Source: Synoicihabitans lomoniglobus (GTDB lineage: Bacteria > Verrucomicrobiota > Verrucomicrobiia > Opitutales > Opitutaceae). Taken from it: DNA of 64,000 nt. Shown here piece after piece: positions 8,093-16,516 of this stretch. Location of the stretch: the NCBI RefSeq assembly GCF_029023725.1, contig NZ_CP119075.1, positions 3,281,501 through 3,345,500 on the forward strand, given 5' to 3'. Every line of letters starts with the position of its first letter. The first letter of the stretch is position 1. The position numbers were made by a program, and so were the translations under genes. Under the pieces are notes generated by a model. That model had not been told where the DNA came from. It did not search any database and saw nothing but the letters and a program-made list of their open reading frames with translations.

Positions 8093-9771
8093 CCTCCTCG
8101 CCCGCCACCCTGGAAAACCGCATGCGCGCCGTGTCGATGCGCTCGAAGATACTGTGGGTTGTCGTCGCGACCTGCAGCGCGGGCATCATCCTCGCGGGCC
8201 TGGCGCTGTTCGCCCACCAAGCCCTCACCCTGCGCACCCAGTTCCGCAGCCAGATGACCGCCCTCACCCGGGTGGTGGCGGATTTCGCCGTCGCCCCCAC
8301 CACGTTCGGCGACGAGCGCGGCATCCGGGAAGCCATGACGGTGCTGGAAAGCCGTCCTGACGTATTGGCTGCCCAACTACGGTCGGTCGACAACGCCCTG
8401 TTGATGGAATTCGGTGACCCGAACATCATCGCGGCCTTCCCCGCCGCCCCCCTGGAGAATTCCGCCTTCGTCGGCTGGAACCTCCGCGTGAACGAACCTC
8501 TCCTCGCCCAAACCGACCAAGTCGGCCACCTGGTCATGGTCGCCACGTTTCGACCCACGTTTTGGGAGGCGGTGCAAAATTTTGCCCCGGCGCTGGTGCT
8601 CACCATCCTCGGCGTGCTCAGTCTCGTCGGTCCATTCGTGTGGATGTTGGCGGGCTGGTTGATTTCGGGCCTCAAACGCCTCGCCGCCAGCGCGGACCGC
8701 ATCGCCTCGACCGCCGACTATTCGGTGCGCGCGGAGGTGGGGGGCAAGGATGAGGTCGGCCACCTTACCGCCACCTTCAACGCCATGCTCAACCGCCTCC
8801 AAGAGTCGGACCAATCCCTGCGCACGTCCAACCAAGCCCTCAGCCACGAGATCAAGGAACGCAGTCGCCTGGAGAAAGCCCTGCTGGAATCCTCGCGTCT
8901 CGCCGGCATGGCCGAGGTCGCCACCGGCGTGCTGCACAATGTGGGCAACGTGCTGACCAGTATCAACGTCGCCGCCCAGTTGGCCCGGGAACACCTCGAT
9001 CAATCCCGGCTATCTGCCCTGGGCCGGGTGGCGCACCTGCTCGAACCCTACGAAAACGATCCGCAACGGTTTTACCGCGAACACCCCAAGGCCAATCTCC
9101 TGCCGAGGCTGCTGCGTCAACTCCACGGTCAACTCGAAACCGAACGACACGAGGTGCGACGCGAGATCACCACGCTCAACCAAAACATCGAGCACGTGAA
9201 GGAGATCGTGACTTCCCAGCAGAACTTCGCGTCCAACGCCGGGTTTTCCGAAAAACTCGTCGCCGCCGAACTCGTCGAGGAGGCCCTGCAAATCCAGTTC
9301 TCTTCCCTCGCCCGCCATCACATCGTGGTGGAGCGAAAACTGACCACCGAGGTCACATTCATCTCCGACCGGCACGCCGTTTTGCAGATTTTGGTCAACC
9401 TGGTCAGCAACGCCGTGCATGCCTTGAAATCCATGCCTCCCGCCGATCGCCGCATGATTGTCGGAATCGAGACCACGGCACAAGCGCTGCACTTCTACGT
9501 GCGCGACTTCGGCAAAGGCATCGAGCCCGCCAATCTTACCCGCGTCTTTCAACATGGTTTCACCACCCGCAAGGACGGCCATGGCTTCGGGCTGCACAGC
9601 GGGGCAAATTCCGCCCGCCAAATGGGCGGCCAACTGCTCGCGGAAAGCGACGGTCCCGGCCGCGGGGCGACCTTCACCCTGCTTCTGCCCATTTCCGGTG
9701 CGGCGCCCTTGCTACCGTCCCGGATTACCACCAAAACACAGACCGTGAGCCCCGCCCCGCGTCTCGCATGA
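8089..9771 (+). CDS. Membrane histidine kinase with YfiN-like input half, cassette 1
   Basis: A 560-residue inner-membrane kinase. TM helix 1 is about residues 20-43. A roughly 120-residue periplasmic region (LTRVVADFAVAPTTFGDERG...) resembles CHASE8, the YfiN/TpbB sensor. TM 2 (about 166-192), a HAMP domain (193-245) and a coiled coil follow. The phospho-acceptor box is SRLAGMAEVATGVLHNVGN with His283. The ATPase has an N-box ILVNLVSNAVHAL (434-446), DFGKG (473-477) and GHGFGL (497-502). The periplasmic half would be the docking site for the YfiR-like product of the gene it overlaps by four bases. No receiver or output domain is present, so it must pass its phosphoryl group on, most simply to the hybrid encoded 13 bases downstream. 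Paralogue at 14846. Confidence 0.88.
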   Translation: MTSSPATLENRMRAVSMRSKILWVVVATCSAGIILAGLALFAHQALTLRTQFRSQMTALTRVVADFAVAPTTFGDERGIREAMTVLESRPDVLAAQLRSVDNALLMEFGDPNIIAAFPAAPLENSAFVGWNLRVNEPLLAQTDQVGHLVMVATFRPTFWEAVQNFAPALVLTILGVLSLVGPFVWMLAGWLISGLKRLAASADRIASTADYSVRAEVGGKDEVGHLTATFNAMLNRLQESDQSLRTSNQALSHEIKERSRLEKALLESSRLAGMAEVATGVLHNVGNVLTSINVAAQLAREHLDQSRLSALGRVAHLLEPYENDPQRFYREHPKANLLPRLLRQLHGQLETERHEVRREITTLNQNIEHVKEIVTSQQNFASNAGFSEKLVAAELVEEALQIQFSSLARHHIVVERKLTTEVTFISDRHAVLQILVNLVSNAVHALKSMPPADRRMIVGIETTAQALHFYVRDFGKGIEPANLTRVFQHGFTTRKDGHGFGLHSGANSARQMGGQLLAESDGPGRGATFTLLLPISGAAPLLPSRITTKTQTVSPAPRLA

Positions 9772-9784
9772 CCTCCCCGTCACC

Positions 9785-11941
9785 ATGACCAGTCAACCCT
9801 CTCGAATTCTCGTCGTCGACGACACTCCGAATATTCATGGTGATTTTCGCAAGATCCTGACTCCCAAGCGCCCGTCCCCCGCGGACGAAACCGACCTCGA
9901 AGCCGAGTTTTTCGACGAAGTAGCGGATGAACTGCCTTCGCATCGCCAGTTTGCCATCACCAGTGCGTATCAGGGGCAGGAGGCTTTGTTGGCCGTCAAG
10001 GAGAGCATCGAGGCATCCGACCCGTTTCAAGTCGCGTTCGTCGACATGCGCATGCCTCCCGGTTGGGACGGTCTCGAAACCATTCGGCATATCTGGGCGG
10101 TCGACCCCAACATCCAGGTGGTGATCTGCACCGCCTATTCCGACTACACGTGGAAGAACCTGCACGATGAGCTGGGGCCGTCCGACAGCTTGATCATTCT
10201 CAAGAAGCCGTTCGACAACATCGAGGTCGTCCAACTCGCCCACGCCCTCACCCGCAAGTGGGAGCTCGATCGGGAGCATCGGAACAAAGTCGAGGTGCTG
10301 GGCAAGACGGTGAAGTTCCGCACCGGCCAACTGCAGGCCGCCCGGGACCGGTTTGCCGAAGCATTCAACGCCAGCCCCCTGGCCCAGTGTATCCAATCTT
10401 TAACTACTGGCGAGGTGCTCGAAGTCAACGCCGCCTACGTCAGCTGCCTCGGGCTGCACGGGGAGGAAGTCGTCGGACGGACGCCCGAGTCATTCAGCGA
10501 ACACGTCAGCCCGCGCGCCTGGCGACGATTGATGCGAAAACTGGCGCGGGGAGAAACCATCGCCGACCAGTTGGGCCGGTTCACCCGGCCGGACGGAGAG
10601 CACCGGGAGTTTCGCATCTTCGCCCGTCGCATTGTCATTCAAAAAGAGCCGCACTGCCTCTGGGTCATGCAGGACACGACCGACCGCACCATGCTGGAAC
10701 GCCAGCTTCAGCAGGCCCAGAAAATGGAGGCCATTGGTCAGCTGGCCGCCGGCGTCGCCCATGATTTCAACAACATCATGACGGTGATGCAGGGCTTCAC
10801 GCAGGTGAACCTCGCCCATCCCGATCTGCCGCCCGACCTCCGTCAAAACCTCGAACACGTCAACGACGCCGGCACCCAGGCCGCCGCCCTCACCCGGCAG
10901 CTGCTCCTCTTCAGCCGCAAGCAGGTCACCCAAGAACGTCTGCTCGCTCCCGCCGATGTGGTGCGCGACCTCGAGCCCCTGCTGCGTCGGCTGCTGGGCA
11001 GCGGTTTCGAACTTCAACTTCAACTCGAAAACGTTGATGCCCAGGTGCGGGCCGACCGCGCCAATCTCGAACAAATCCTCATGAACCTGGTGGGCAACGC
11101 CCGCGACGCTCTCGGGCAGCACGGCCACATCGAGGTTAAAGTCTGCACCGTTTCCGTTTCGGCCGATGACACCGCCCGGGTGACCGACGCCAGCGAGGGC
11201 CAGTTTGTGCGCATCGATGTGAGCGATGACGGACCGGGCATCCCCCCCAATGTTCTGCCCCGCATCTTTGATCCGTTTTTCACCACCAAACCCGTCGGCG
11301 AGGGCACCGGGTTGGGGCTCGCCACATGCTACGGCATCGCCCGCCAACACGGTGGCTGGATTGAAGTCAAAACGACTCCCGGACGCGGCACCATCTTCCA
11401 GGTGTTTCTCCCGGTCGAGCAAACCGGCGGTTCCAAGGTAAGCGCGACACTCGAAGAGCAAAACGGCCTGACCAACACCACGCACCTGCGGGGCACGGAA
11501 CGCATTCTCATTGCGGAGGACGACGCCGTGGTGACCGAACTCATCGGCAGTGTCCTGCGACGGCACGGTTACGCCACCACCTGCGTCGACAACGGCCCCG
11601 CGGCACTGCGCGCCTGGGATGAGATGGGTGGGTTTGACATGGTCTTCTCCGACATGGTCATGCCCAAGGGCATGAACGGCGCCGAGCTCGCGACCGAGAT
11701 CCTGAAAACCGCCCCCGATGTCCCCATCGTGCTGGCCACCGGATACAGTGAAGCGCTGTTGCAGGAGGTCGCTTCTCCCGAGTTGCTGGAGCACTGTGTT
11801 TTACTGCTCAAACCCTACGACATGGGCAAACTCCTGCGCATCGTCCGACAGGTGTTTGACGCCAAAAAATCGGGCATCCCCTGGGTGGTTCGCAAAACCT
11901 CTTCCACCGCGCACCCATTCCCCTTTAGCGAGAAATCTTAA
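9785..11941 (+). CDS. Hybrid signalling protein: receiver - PAS - histidine kinase - receiver, cassette 1
   Basis: 718 residues, soluble. An N-terminal receiver (1-160) starts ILVVDDTPNIHGDFRKIL, has phospho-acceptor Asp87 in VAFVDMRMPPGWDGLET and Lys140/141 in ILKKPFD. It carries an unusual acidic insertion of about 28 residues between its first helix and second strand. A PAS-like domain (about 185-300) follows. The kinase core has H-box MEAIGQLAAGVAHDFNN (His326), N-box (ILMNLVGNARDAL), DDGPG (481-485) and GEGTGLGL. A C-terminal receiver (572-700) has Asp623 in VFSDMVMPKGMNG. No DNA-binding, GGDEF or other effector domain is present. It probably takes phosphate from the upstream kinase, but the final target is not encoded in the cassette. 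Paralogue at 16513. Confidence 0.88.
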   Translation: MTSQPSRILVVDDTPNIHGDFRKILTPKRPSPADETDLEAEFFDEVADELPSHRQFAITSAYQGQEALLAVKESIEASDPFQVAFVDMRMPPGWDGLETIRHIWAVDPNIQVVICTAYSDYTWKNLHDELGPSDSLIILKKPFDNIEVVQLAHALTRKWELDREHRNKVEVLGKTVKFRTGQLQAARDRFAEAFNASPLAQCIQSLTTGEVLEVNAAYVSCLGLHGEEVVGRTPESFSEHVSPRAWRRLMRKLARGETIADQLGRFTRPDGEHREFRIFARRIVIQKEPHCLWVMQDTTDRTMLERQLQQAQKMEAIGQLAAGVAHDFNNIMTVMQGFTQVNLAHPDLPPDLRQNLEHVNDAGTQAAALTRQLLLFSRKQVTQERLLAPADVVRDLEPLLRRLLGSGFELQLQLENVDAQVRADRANLEQILMNLVGNARDALGQHGHIEVKVCTVSVSADDTARVTDASEGQFVRIDVSDDGPGIPPNVLPRIFDPFFTTKPVGEGTGLGLATCYGIARQHGGWIEVKTTPGRGTIFQVFLPVEQTGGSKVSATLEEQNGLTNTTHLRGTERILIAEDDAVVTELIGSVLRRHGYATTCVDNGPAALRAWDEMGGFDMVFSDMVMPKGMNGAELATEILKTAPDVPIVLATGYSEALLQEVASPELLEHCVLLLKPYDMGKLLRIVRQVFDAKKSGIPWVVRKTSSTAHPFPFSEKS

Positions 11942-12022
11942 GCGGATAAAAGGAGAGCATTGACGTGACTGGCGAGATCGGCCGATTCGTCTTTCTTACG
12001 CGTTACTACGGACACGAATGCC

Positions 12023-12107
12023 GCAGTATTACATGCATGGGGAGAACCCCCTGCAATTGACATGATCCCCAGGTGCAATTTCGCTGCACTTGGATGTAAT
12101 GCTCTGC
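12023..12107. other. Predicted structured intergenic element (three-way-junction-like)
   Basis: An outer imperfect stem pairs GCAGTATTACAT (12023-12034) with ATGTAATGCTCTGC (12094-12107). Inside are two further hairpins. One is TGCATGGGG-AGAA-CCCCCTGCA (12034-12055); the other is AGGTGCA-ATTTCGC-TGCACTT (12071-12091). Together they would fold as a closed three-way junction, readable on either strand. It sits in the 269-base gap between the two cassettes, about 100 bases before the second TonB-receptor-like gene, where a leader or regulatory RNA would be expected. I recognise no known riboswitch class. Confidence 0.5.
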
Positions 12108-12210
12108 CGCCCACGTCATCCGCTCAGCGGCCCTATGCTTTCCTCCCTCCCCTGCAGAAATCAAATCTCGGTGTATTCGCCAACGCATCGTGTTCTCTGA
12201 AGATCAATCC

Positions 12211-14247
12211 ATGAACGTTTCTCCCGCCAATCGGCCCCACCGCATTCGGCACCGCCTGTCCCGTCTGGCGGTTTGCTTCGTGCTGGCCCCGTTGGTGGCG
12301 CTCGCCCAACTCACCGATTTCACTGCGTTCAGCTTGGAGGAGTTGTCCCTGGTGCGCATTTCCACCCTCGGTCGTAAACAGACTGCCCTGCACGATACCC
12401 CCGCCGCTGTCTACATCGTGACCGGCGACGATATTCACCGCACCGCCGCGCTCGATTTCGCCGATGCCCTCCGCATGGTTCCCGGGCTGCAGGTTGCCCG
12501 GATCAATTCGTTCGACTACGCCATCACGATGCGGGGGTTCAACGACTCCACGTCGAACAAACTCCTCGTGCAGATGGATGGCCGTTCGCTCTACAGCACA
12601 ACGGCCAGCGGCACCTATTGGAACTACCATGAACTCATCATGGAGGATATCGAACGCATCGAGGTCCTGCGGGGACCCGGAGCCTCACTGTGGGGCGCCA
12701 ACGCCATGAACGGCGTGATCAACATCGTGTCCAAGGACTCCCAACACACCCTCGGCTCCATGGTCGCCGTGGCGATGGGGGATGAACTGGACACTTCAGT
12801 GGCGGTCCGCCATGGCTGGCAAGCCGCCGAGGACGTGACGGCACGGCTCTACGCCAAGTATCAGCAGCATGACTCCTATGGCGTGAACACCGGTCCGGCC
12901 GCCGACGGTTGGAACAACCAGCTGGTCGGCACCCGGGTTGACTGGAACAAAGCCGGCGCCGGCGAGCTCACCGTCATCGGCGAGTGGCGCCAAACGGAAT
13001 TGTCCAACCGCACCCTCCTGCCTGCTTTCGTGCCCCCCTACGCCACCCTCGTGCCCGACGAGAAACGGGTCACCGGCGGCAATTTTTCCGCTCATTACGA
13101 ACAGCCCGTCTGGGACGAAGGCGTGCTTTCGCTGCTCGGAACCTACGAAAGCTATCGATCGTCCGAGGTGACCTCCGAGGAGCGCCGCGACACCTTCAGC
13201 TTCGACCTGCAACTTACCCTGCCACTCGGCGAAAAACACGAGATCATCGCCGGCGCGACCTATCGTGAGGACCGCGACGACCTTATGGGCAGCGAATGGA
13301 TCACCTTCTCGCCCGAGTCAGCCACCACCCGTTTCACCGGGGTGTTCCTGCAGGACGAAATCGAGTTGGTGCCACACCGGCTGCGACTCACGGCGGGCGC
13401 AAAAATGGAACGCAATTCCTTTTCCGGATGGGAGTTTCAACCCTCGCTGCGCGCCATCTGGACGCCGTCGGAAATCCATCGGTTCTGGGCGGGCATTTCC
13501 CACGCGGCCCGCACCCCCACCCGCACCGAACGCGGCGTGGACTGGCTCGCCGCGGTGGTGCCGCCATCGGCTATCGTCCCGTATCCGGTTGCTCTATACG
13601 CAGCCGGCGGGCGCACCTTCGACTCCGAACACGTGGATGCATTCGAACTCGGCTACCGGTTTCAACCCAGCGTGAGACTCGCCTTCGAGGTCTCCCTGTT
13701 TCACAACGAATATCAAAAACTTCGGGGGTTGGAGGAGCGGCCGGTTCAATTCCTGCCGACGCCCGCGCCCCACCTCGGCTACGAATTCGCCGCCAACAAC
13801 CTCATCGAGGGTGCCACCAAGGGCGGGGAGCTTTCCGTCCGCTGGGAACCCAACTCCCAATGGATCCTGGATGGCTCCGTCGCGCTGCTCGACTACGATC
13901 TCGTATCGCTGTCCCCGGTGCCGGGCTACATCGATCCGACCATTTCAGGCCTGGAGGGTTCGAGCCCCCGTCATGAGACCAAACTTCGCATCGGCTGGAT
14001 GCCCCATGACCAATGGTCGTTTGATCTCATGGCTCGTTATGTCGACGGCCTCGAGGAGCACTCCACCCCGGCCTATGGCACGGTGGATGTGCGGATAGCC
14101 TGGCATCCGCATCCCGATTGGGAATTCGAACTCGTGGGTCGGGATATCAACGATGATCAACACGCCGAGTCGGGGGGCTTTTTCATCCAAACCGCTGCGC
14201 AGCAGATCTCTCGCAGCGCATTTTTGCGGGTCACTTTTCGTCGCTAA
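12211..14247 (+). CDS. TonB-dependent receptor-like outer-membrane protein, cassette 2
   Basis: 678 residues, paralogous to the protein at 5178. The signal peptide is basic plus hydrophobic (RLAVCFVLAPLVALAQ). The mature start carries the same short motif, FTAFSLEELSLVRISTLGRK. The plug has AVYIVTGDDIHR, ALRMVPGLQVARI, MRGFND and VLRGPGASLWGANAMNGVIN. The barrel ends AFLRVTFRR. No STN domain or obvious TonB box is seen. The ATG at 12211 follows GAAGA at a normal distance, so I prefer it to an in-frame GTG at 12190. It opens the second cassette; the conserved SLEEL motif in both copies suggests a shared periplasmic contact. Confidence 0.85.
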   Translation: MNVSPANRPHRIRHRLSRLAVCFVLAPLVALAQLTDFTAFSLEELSLVRISTLGRKQTALHDTPAAVYIVTGDDIHRTAALDFADALRMVPGLQVARINSFDYAITMRGFNDSTSNKLLVQMDGRSLYSTTASGTYWNYHELIMEDIERIEVLRGPGASLWGANAMNGVINIVSKDSQHTLGSMVAVAMGDELDTSVAVRHGWQAAEDVTARLYAKYQQHDSYGVNTGPAADGWNNQLVGTRVDWNKAGAGELTVIGEWRQTELSNRTLLPAFVPPYATLVPDEKRVTGGNFSAHYEQPVWDEGVLSLLGTYESYRSSEVTSEERRDTFSFDLQLTLPLGEKHEIIAGATYREDRDDLMGSEWITFSPESATTRFTGVFLQDEIELVPHRLRLTAGAKMERNSFSGWEFQPSLRAIWTPSEIHRFWAGISHAARTPTRTERGVDWLAAVVPPSAIVPYPVALYAAGGRTFDSEHVDAFELGYRFQPSVRLAFEVSLFHNEYQKLRGLEERPVQFLPTPAPHLGYEFAANNLIEGATKGGELSVRWEPNSQWILDGSVALLDYDLVSLSPVPGYIDPTISGLEGSSPRHETKLRIGWMPHDQWSFDLMARYVDGLEEHSTPAYGTVDVRIAWHPHPDWEFELVGRDINDDQHAESGGFFIQTAAQQISRSAFLRVTFRR

Positions 14248-14267
14248 CTCCCGGGAATCACCACGAC

Positions 14268-14846
14268 ATGACCGACGAATCCGCAGTCCCCTTCCTCACC
14301 ACGTATCCGTCCCGCCTGCGACGACTGGCGCACCGGGCGCTGTTGGTGCTTTCGCTGGGCTTGGCCAGCCCCTTGTCCGCCGCCGAGCTGCCGTTTGAGT
14401 ATCAACTCAAGGCCGGTTTTCTATTCAACTTCGCCCGCTTCGTCGAGTGGCCCGCGGGGACTTTGCCCGAGGACACGCCCTTGCGGCTGGGTGTAATCGC
14501 ATCCGCGGAAATCGTGGAGGGCATCACCGAGGCATTCCACGGCAAACTGGTCGGAGGGCACGCCATTCAAGTCGAGCTCATGACCATGGAAGAGGCGAAA
14601 AAATCACCCCCTCACATGCTGTTCGTGCAACGCGGCGAGGTATTTGATTTTGGATCCGAGCTGTCGCAGTCACCGGTCTTGATCATCGGGGAGACGCCCG
14701 GGTTTGCCGCTTCCGGCGGCACCATCGGGTTTGTCTTTCGCGGCGACCGTTTGCGTTTCCAGGTTAATATCGCCGCCGCTTCTCAAGCCAGTTTGCAACT
14801 CAGCAGTCAGTTGGCCAACTACGCGGAGATTGTTCGTTCGCGCTGA
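14268..14846 (+). CDS. YfiR family (DUF4154) periplasmic protein, cassette 2
   Basis: 192 residues with a cleavable-looking signal (ALLVLSLGLASPLSAAE) and the DUF4154 hallmark LPFEYQLKAGFLFNFARFVEWP right after it. Further family segments are HMLFVQRGE, VLIIGETPGFA and GDRLRFQVNIAAASQASLQLS. It is the counterpart of the gene at 7511, but the two have diverged clearly. Its stop codon overlaps the kinase start by one base (TGATG at 14844-14848), which implies translational coupling. By analogy with YfiR of the YfiBNR system, I infer that it contacts the periplasmic domain of that kinase and relays the state of the outer-membrane barrel. Confidence 0.85.
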   Translation: MTDESAVPFLTTYPSRLRRLAHRALLVLSLGLASPLSAAELPFEYQLKAGFLFNFARFVEWPAGTLPEDTPLRLGVIASAEIVEGITEAFHGKLVGGHAIQVELMTMEEAKKSPPHMLFVQRGEVFDFGSELSQSPVLIIGETPGFAASGGTIGFVFRGDRLRFQVNIAAASQASLQLSSQLANYAEIVRSR

Positions 14847-16516
14847 TGTCCGGCTTTATCTACAACCGACTGAAGTCCCGCCTGCGCAACGCCCCGCTAC
14901 GCAGCAAGCTCACCTTCACGGTGCAGCTCACCGGCATCGGCACGATCCTCTTCGCGGGCATCTCGTTGTTCGCGTATCAGGCTTATCAACTGCGCGAACA
15001 GTTCTCATTCGAACTCAGCACGCTCACCCGGATGCTGGCCAACTACTCCGTGGCCCCGGTGTCGTTCGAGGATACCCGCGGTATGACCGACGTTTTGTCC
15101 GGCTTGGCTTCGAGGGAGGATGTGCGCTTTGCCGCGTTGCGCGATACCTCGGGCAAAGTGCTGGCGCAGATCGGGGAAACCACCCTTGACCTCGCCGATT
15201 CGTCCGCCACCTCCGGCGCAATTTTTGACGGGTGGTGGGTGATCTGCCGGGAACCGCTCGTGCCCCACGACGAAACCGAACCCATTGGCGAACTCGTCAT
15301 TGGCGCCAGTTTCCAACCCCTGTTTTTCGACGCGCTGCTCAAATTCATTCCCGCCTTGCTGGTCCTCGCCGGCCTGTGCGCGATCGGCATGGTGGTATTG
15401 ACCCGGGTTTCCGTGCGCATCGTATTGGGCGGTCTCGACCAACTTTCCGCGAGTGTCAGTCGGATCGCATCGACATCAGACTACAACGTCCGCGCCGCCG
15501 TCTTCAGCGAGGACGAGGTGGGCCAGCTCACCACCACCTTCAACGGGATGTTGGACAAGCTGCAGACCAGCGACCAGGAGATCCGTGCGTCCAATCACTC
15601 GCTCGCCACCGAGATCACCGAACGCAAACGTCTCGAACGCGCCTTGGTTGAGTCCTCCCGCCTCGCCGGCATGGCCGAAGTCGCCACCAGCGTTCTGCAC
15701 AATGTCGGAAATGTGCTCAACAGCGTGAACGTTTCGACCCTGCTGCTGCGCGATCGATTGGAATCCTCCAAACTCAAGAGCCTGCAACGCACCACGGAAT
15801 TGATGGCCCCCCACCTCGATGAGCCGGGACCGTTCTTCAGTTCCGATCCCCGGGGGCGGCTGGTCCCCAAGTTCATCACCGAAATCACCCGGGAACTCGC
15901 CAAGGAACGCTCCGACCTTTTGACCGAAATCCAGTCGCTCGTGGGCAACGTCGAGCACATCAAGGAAATCGTCACGACCCAGCAAAGCTACTCCCGCACG
16001 GCCGGCGTGAGTGAGAAAATCAATCCCCAGGAGCTGATCGAGGACGCGATACGCATCAATCAACCTTCGATGGATCGGCACTCCGTCACCGTCTCGCGGG
16101 AAGAAGTCTCGGACGTTACCCTGCTGGCTGATCGCCACAAAGTCCTGCAAATCCTCGTCAATCTCGTGAGCAACGCGGTGCACGCGGTCAAACAGGGCGA
16201 ACTTGAATTCCGCCGCTTTGAAATCCGCATGACCGTCGAGGATGACACGCTCTCGATCGTCGTCCGGGATCACGGCGTCGGCATCAAACCCGAGGACCTC
16301 ACCCGCATATTCCGCCACGGGTTCACCACCCGCCCCGATGGCCACGGCTTCGGACTGCACAGCGGCGCGATCGCCGCCCGCGAACTCGGAGGTTCCCTTG
16401 ACGTGGCCAGCGACGGTCTGGGCCAAGGCGCCAGCTTTACCCTGACCATCCCGCTGGTCACCCCTCCCCCGACTCCCGTTCGTCTGACCAATTCCCCTTT
16501 CTCCGCCCGGCCATGA
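14846..16516 (+). CDS. Membrane histidine kinase with YfiN-like input half, cassette 2
   Basis: 556 residues with the same layout as the kinase at 8089. TM 1 is about residues 24-46, then a CHASE8-like periplasmic region (LTRMLANYSVAPVSFEDTRG...), TM 2 (about 166-188), HAMP (about 190-245) and a short coiled coil. The phospho-acceptor is His285 in MAEVATSVLHNVGN. The ATPase has an N-box ILVNLVSNAVHAV, the DHGVG loop and GHGFGLHSGA. The H-box differs from the classical HisKA 'SHELR' form; both cassettes share the 'VLHNVGN' variant. It overlaps the YfiR-like gene by one base and the hybrid gene by four (ATGA at 16513-16516), so the three are probably made in fixed ratio. Confidence 0.88.
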   Translation: MSGFIYNRLKSRLRNAPLRSKLTFTVQLTGIGTILFAGISLFAYQAYQLREQFSFELSTLTRMLANYSVAPVSFEDTRGMTDVLSGLASREDVRFAALRDTSGKVLAQIGETTLDLADSSATSGAIFDGWWVICREPLVPHDETEPIGELVIGASFQPLFFDALLKFIPALLVLAGLCAIGMVVLTRVSVRIVLGGLDQLSASVSRIASTSDYNVRAAVFSEDEVGQLTTTFNGMLDKLQTSDQEIRASNHSLATEITERKRLERALVESSRLAGMAEVATSVLHNVGNVLNSVNVSTLLLRDRLESSKLKSLQRTTELMAPHLDEPGPFFSSDPRGRLVPKFITEITRELAKERSDLLTEIQSLVGNVEHIKEIVTTQQSYSRTAGVSEKINPQELIEDAIRINQPSMDRHSVTVSREEVSDVTLLADRHKVLQILVNLVSNAVHAVKQGELEFRRFEIRMTVEDDTLSIVVRDHGVGIKPEDLTRIFRHGFTTRPDGHGFGLHSGAIAARELGGSLDVASDGLGQGASFTLTIPLVTPPPTPVRLTNSPFSARP

